This document shows positions 62,643-64,000 of a DNA stretch of 64,000 nt, in pieces (position 1 is the stretch's first letter; each line of letters starts with the position of its first letter). This DNA is from Desulfomicrobium apsheronum (GTDB taxonomy: Bacteria; Desulfobacterota; Desulfovibrionia; Desulfovibrionales; Desulfomicrobiaceae): NCBI RefSeq assembly GCF_900114115.1, contig NZ_FORX01000002.1, positions 124,001 through 188,000 of the forward strand. Reading direction: 5' to 3'. The notes beneath the pieces are model-generated. The model was not told the DNA's origin. It saw only the letters and a list, made by a program, of their open reading frames with translations, and did not search any database. Made by a program: the position numbers and the translations under genes.

Positions 62643-64000
62643 CGCCGGAGAACCGCGCGCCTTTTACCAGCTTTTCGCCGATCTGGCCTCGGGAACATTG
62701 CAGCATGTCACGGATCCGGTGCAGTGCGCCGAGTATGTGGCGTCGCAGGTTCGGGAGCTTCTGGGCGTGAAGGCCGTGGCCGTGGTCGCCTGTCAGGGCC
62801 ATGACAATCCGCATCGCCTCCTGGCCGTGCGTCCCTTGAGGCAGGAAACATTGTTCAGGAATCCGGCCATCGACCAGCTCATCCACGCAAGTCACGCCTC
62901 GCCGCTGGCCATGACTGCAAGCCCGCAGGACCCGACCGTGCCGGGCAGGCTCCTGCGATCCCTCGGCCTGTCGGACTCCGTGATCGTGCCCTTGCGCGTC
63001 GGCAACGAGATGATCGGAGCACTGGTACTGCTCGGACTCATGGACACGCAAGGCATCGAGACCATTGTACACAGCCTCGATCGCCTGTCCTCCCTGCTGG
63101 CCCTGATCATGCGCCAGGCGGACCAGTACCGGGATCTGGAGCTGGCCGTTCGTGAGCGCACCGCCGAGCTGCGGGCCACGCGCGACCGTCTGGAAGAGCA
63201 GCATGCCTTTTTGTCGTCCCTTCTTTCGAGCCTGCCCAATCCCGTTTTCGTGCAGGACGTGCATGACCGGATTCTGCGCTGCAACGATGCCTTCACCGCG
63301 CTGGTGGGAAAGCCCGAGCGTGAGCTTGTCGGCGAACATGAATCTCGGCTTCGGGACACCTTTGTCCTGGAACCCGCCAAAAACGGAGGGGCGGGGCCGG
63401 AAGAGTTCGAATGCCTCACCAGTGACGGCTGCGAGCGGCGCATGCTGACTTCCAGGGCGCCGTTCCATTCCAGTCAGGGGCACTTGGCCGGGTACATAAA
63501 CGTCCTGACAGATGTCACGGATCTGGCCGCCGCGCGGATCGAGGCCGAAGCCTCAAGCCGGGCGAAATCGGAATTTCTGGCCAACATGAGCCATGAGGTC
63601 CGTACCCCGCTGAACGGCATCGTCGGGATGTTACAGCTTTTGAGTCAGACCTTTCTGGATGCGGAGCAGAAGGAGTTTGTATTCACGGCCATCCGTTCAT
63701 CAAGAAGACTGACCCAGCTTTTGACCGATATCCTCGAAATTTCGCGCATCGAGGCGGGCAAGCTGGCCGTTGTCGCCCAGGAATTTCATTTTATCGAGCT
63801 GCGCGACTCCGTGCGCGACCTCTTTGCCATACCGGCAAAGGCCAAGGGGATCGCTCTTTCGTTTGAAGTCGACGAGGCCATTCCGTCCCACGTGGTGGGC
63901 GACGAGGGCCGACTGCGGCAGATCCTTTTCAATCTGGTGGGCAACGCCACGAAGTTCACATCCAAGGGAAGCGTCCACGTCGCGGCCCGACGGGTTGACG
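62632..64000 (+). CDS. Sensor histidine kinase (GAF-PAS-HisKA), truncated by window end
   Basis: The frame from ATG 62632 is open to the window end (at least 456 residues). It overlaps the DUF1638 stop by 11 bp. A GAF-like region (about 15-165) is followed by a coiled-coil linker ([20 protein letters not shown]), a PAS domain ([21 protein letters not shown]) and HisKA with [16 protein letters not shown], acceptor His321. The HATPase N-box starts ([16 protein letters not shown]). No membrane segment is visible. Operon position with the corrinoid genes suggests it senses their substrate or redox state. A receiver domain may follow beyond the window. Confidence 0.88.
   Translation, partial: MPSDAGEPRAFYQLFADLASGTLQHVTDPVQCAEYVASQVRELLGVKAVAVVACQGHDNPHRLLAVRPLRQETLFRNPAIDQLIHASHASPLAMTASPQDPTVPGRLLRSLGLSDSVIVPLRVGNEMIGALVLLGLMDTQGIETIVHSLDRLSSLLALIMRQADQYRDLELAVRERTAELRATRDRLEEQHAFLSSLLSSLPNPVFVQDVHDRILRCNDAFTALVGKPERELVGEHESRLRDTFVLEPAKNGGAGPEEFECLTSDGCERRMLTSRAPFHSSQGHLAGYINVLTDVTDLAAARIEAEASSRAKSEFLANMSHEVRTPLNGIVGMLQLLSQTFLDAEQKEFVFTAIRSSRRLTQLLTDILEISRIEAGKLAVVAQEFHFIELRDSVRDLFAIPAKAKGIALSFEVDEAIPSHVVGDEGRLRQILFNLVGNATKFTSKGSVHVAARRVD

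Overview
The window looks like the chromosome of a Gram-negative, GC-rich bacterium, most likely a sulfate-reducer-type Desulfobacterota (Desulfovibrionales / Desulfomicrobium-like). The grounds are the gene set (exosortase/EpsI with PrsK-PrsR, HD-GYP and sigma-54 regulators, a Cys-rich ferredoxin-type regulator, a corrinoid methyl-transfer cluster) and codon use. The genus is inference only. I found no rRNA, tRNA or CRISPR.

Region 1 (1-23.3 kb, all + strand) is an exopolysaccharide locus joined to an exosortase (PEP-CTERM) locus. It begins inside an O-antigen ligase/polymerase-like gene. Three glycosyltransferases, two hexapeptide acyltransferases, a PaaK/CapK-like adenylate-forming enzyme and a polysaccharide deacetylase follow, mostly with overlapping starts and stops. 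An AT-rich block (8.7-15.6 kb) then holds a secreted orphan, a Wzx-type flippase and two tandem asparagine-synthetase-like proteins that lack the N-terminal catalytic Cys. GC-rich DNA resumes with wecB, a YdcF/SanA-like protein, exosortase, EpsI, a TIGR03790-like exported protein and the sensor kinase PrsK, followed by its sigma-54 response regulator PrsR.

Region 2 (25-31.4 kb) is signalling: a PAS histidine kinase, a sigma-54 response regulator, an orphan receiver protein related to that regulator's receiver domain, a two-copy intergenic repeat, and an HD-GYP protein with a periplasmic sensor.

Region 3 (31.5-46 kb) is ordinary core metabolism: glycerophosphodiesterase, HAD phosphatase, GlpD (-), metX-metW-metY-like, a DUF4242 protein, a broken RhuM gene, phosphofructokinase, an Fe-S protein with an N-terminal winged helix, a solute-binding protein, an M48 protease, a quinone-oxidoreductase-type MDR enzyme, a small membrane protein and a LysR regulator.

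Region 4 (about 46.2-50.2 kb) is an AT-rich, decaying mobile island. It has a tyrosine integrase split by a frameshift, a PEP-CTERM protein (a likely substrate of the exosortase 30 kb away), a HEPN-like protein and a serine recombinase with a frameshifted DNA-binding tail.

Region 5 (50.2-64 kb) has an isochorismatase-family hydrolase, an acyl-CoA/AMP ligase, a DUF4143 ATPase preceded by four palindromes at an exact 22-bp period, a methyltransferase and a Crp/Fnr regulator. Last come a BMP-family ABC importer operon (-) and, divergent from it, a corrinoid protein, a UroD-fold protein, a DUF1638 protein and a sensor kinase that runs off the window end. The last two groups together look like an uptake-plus-methyl-transfer module.
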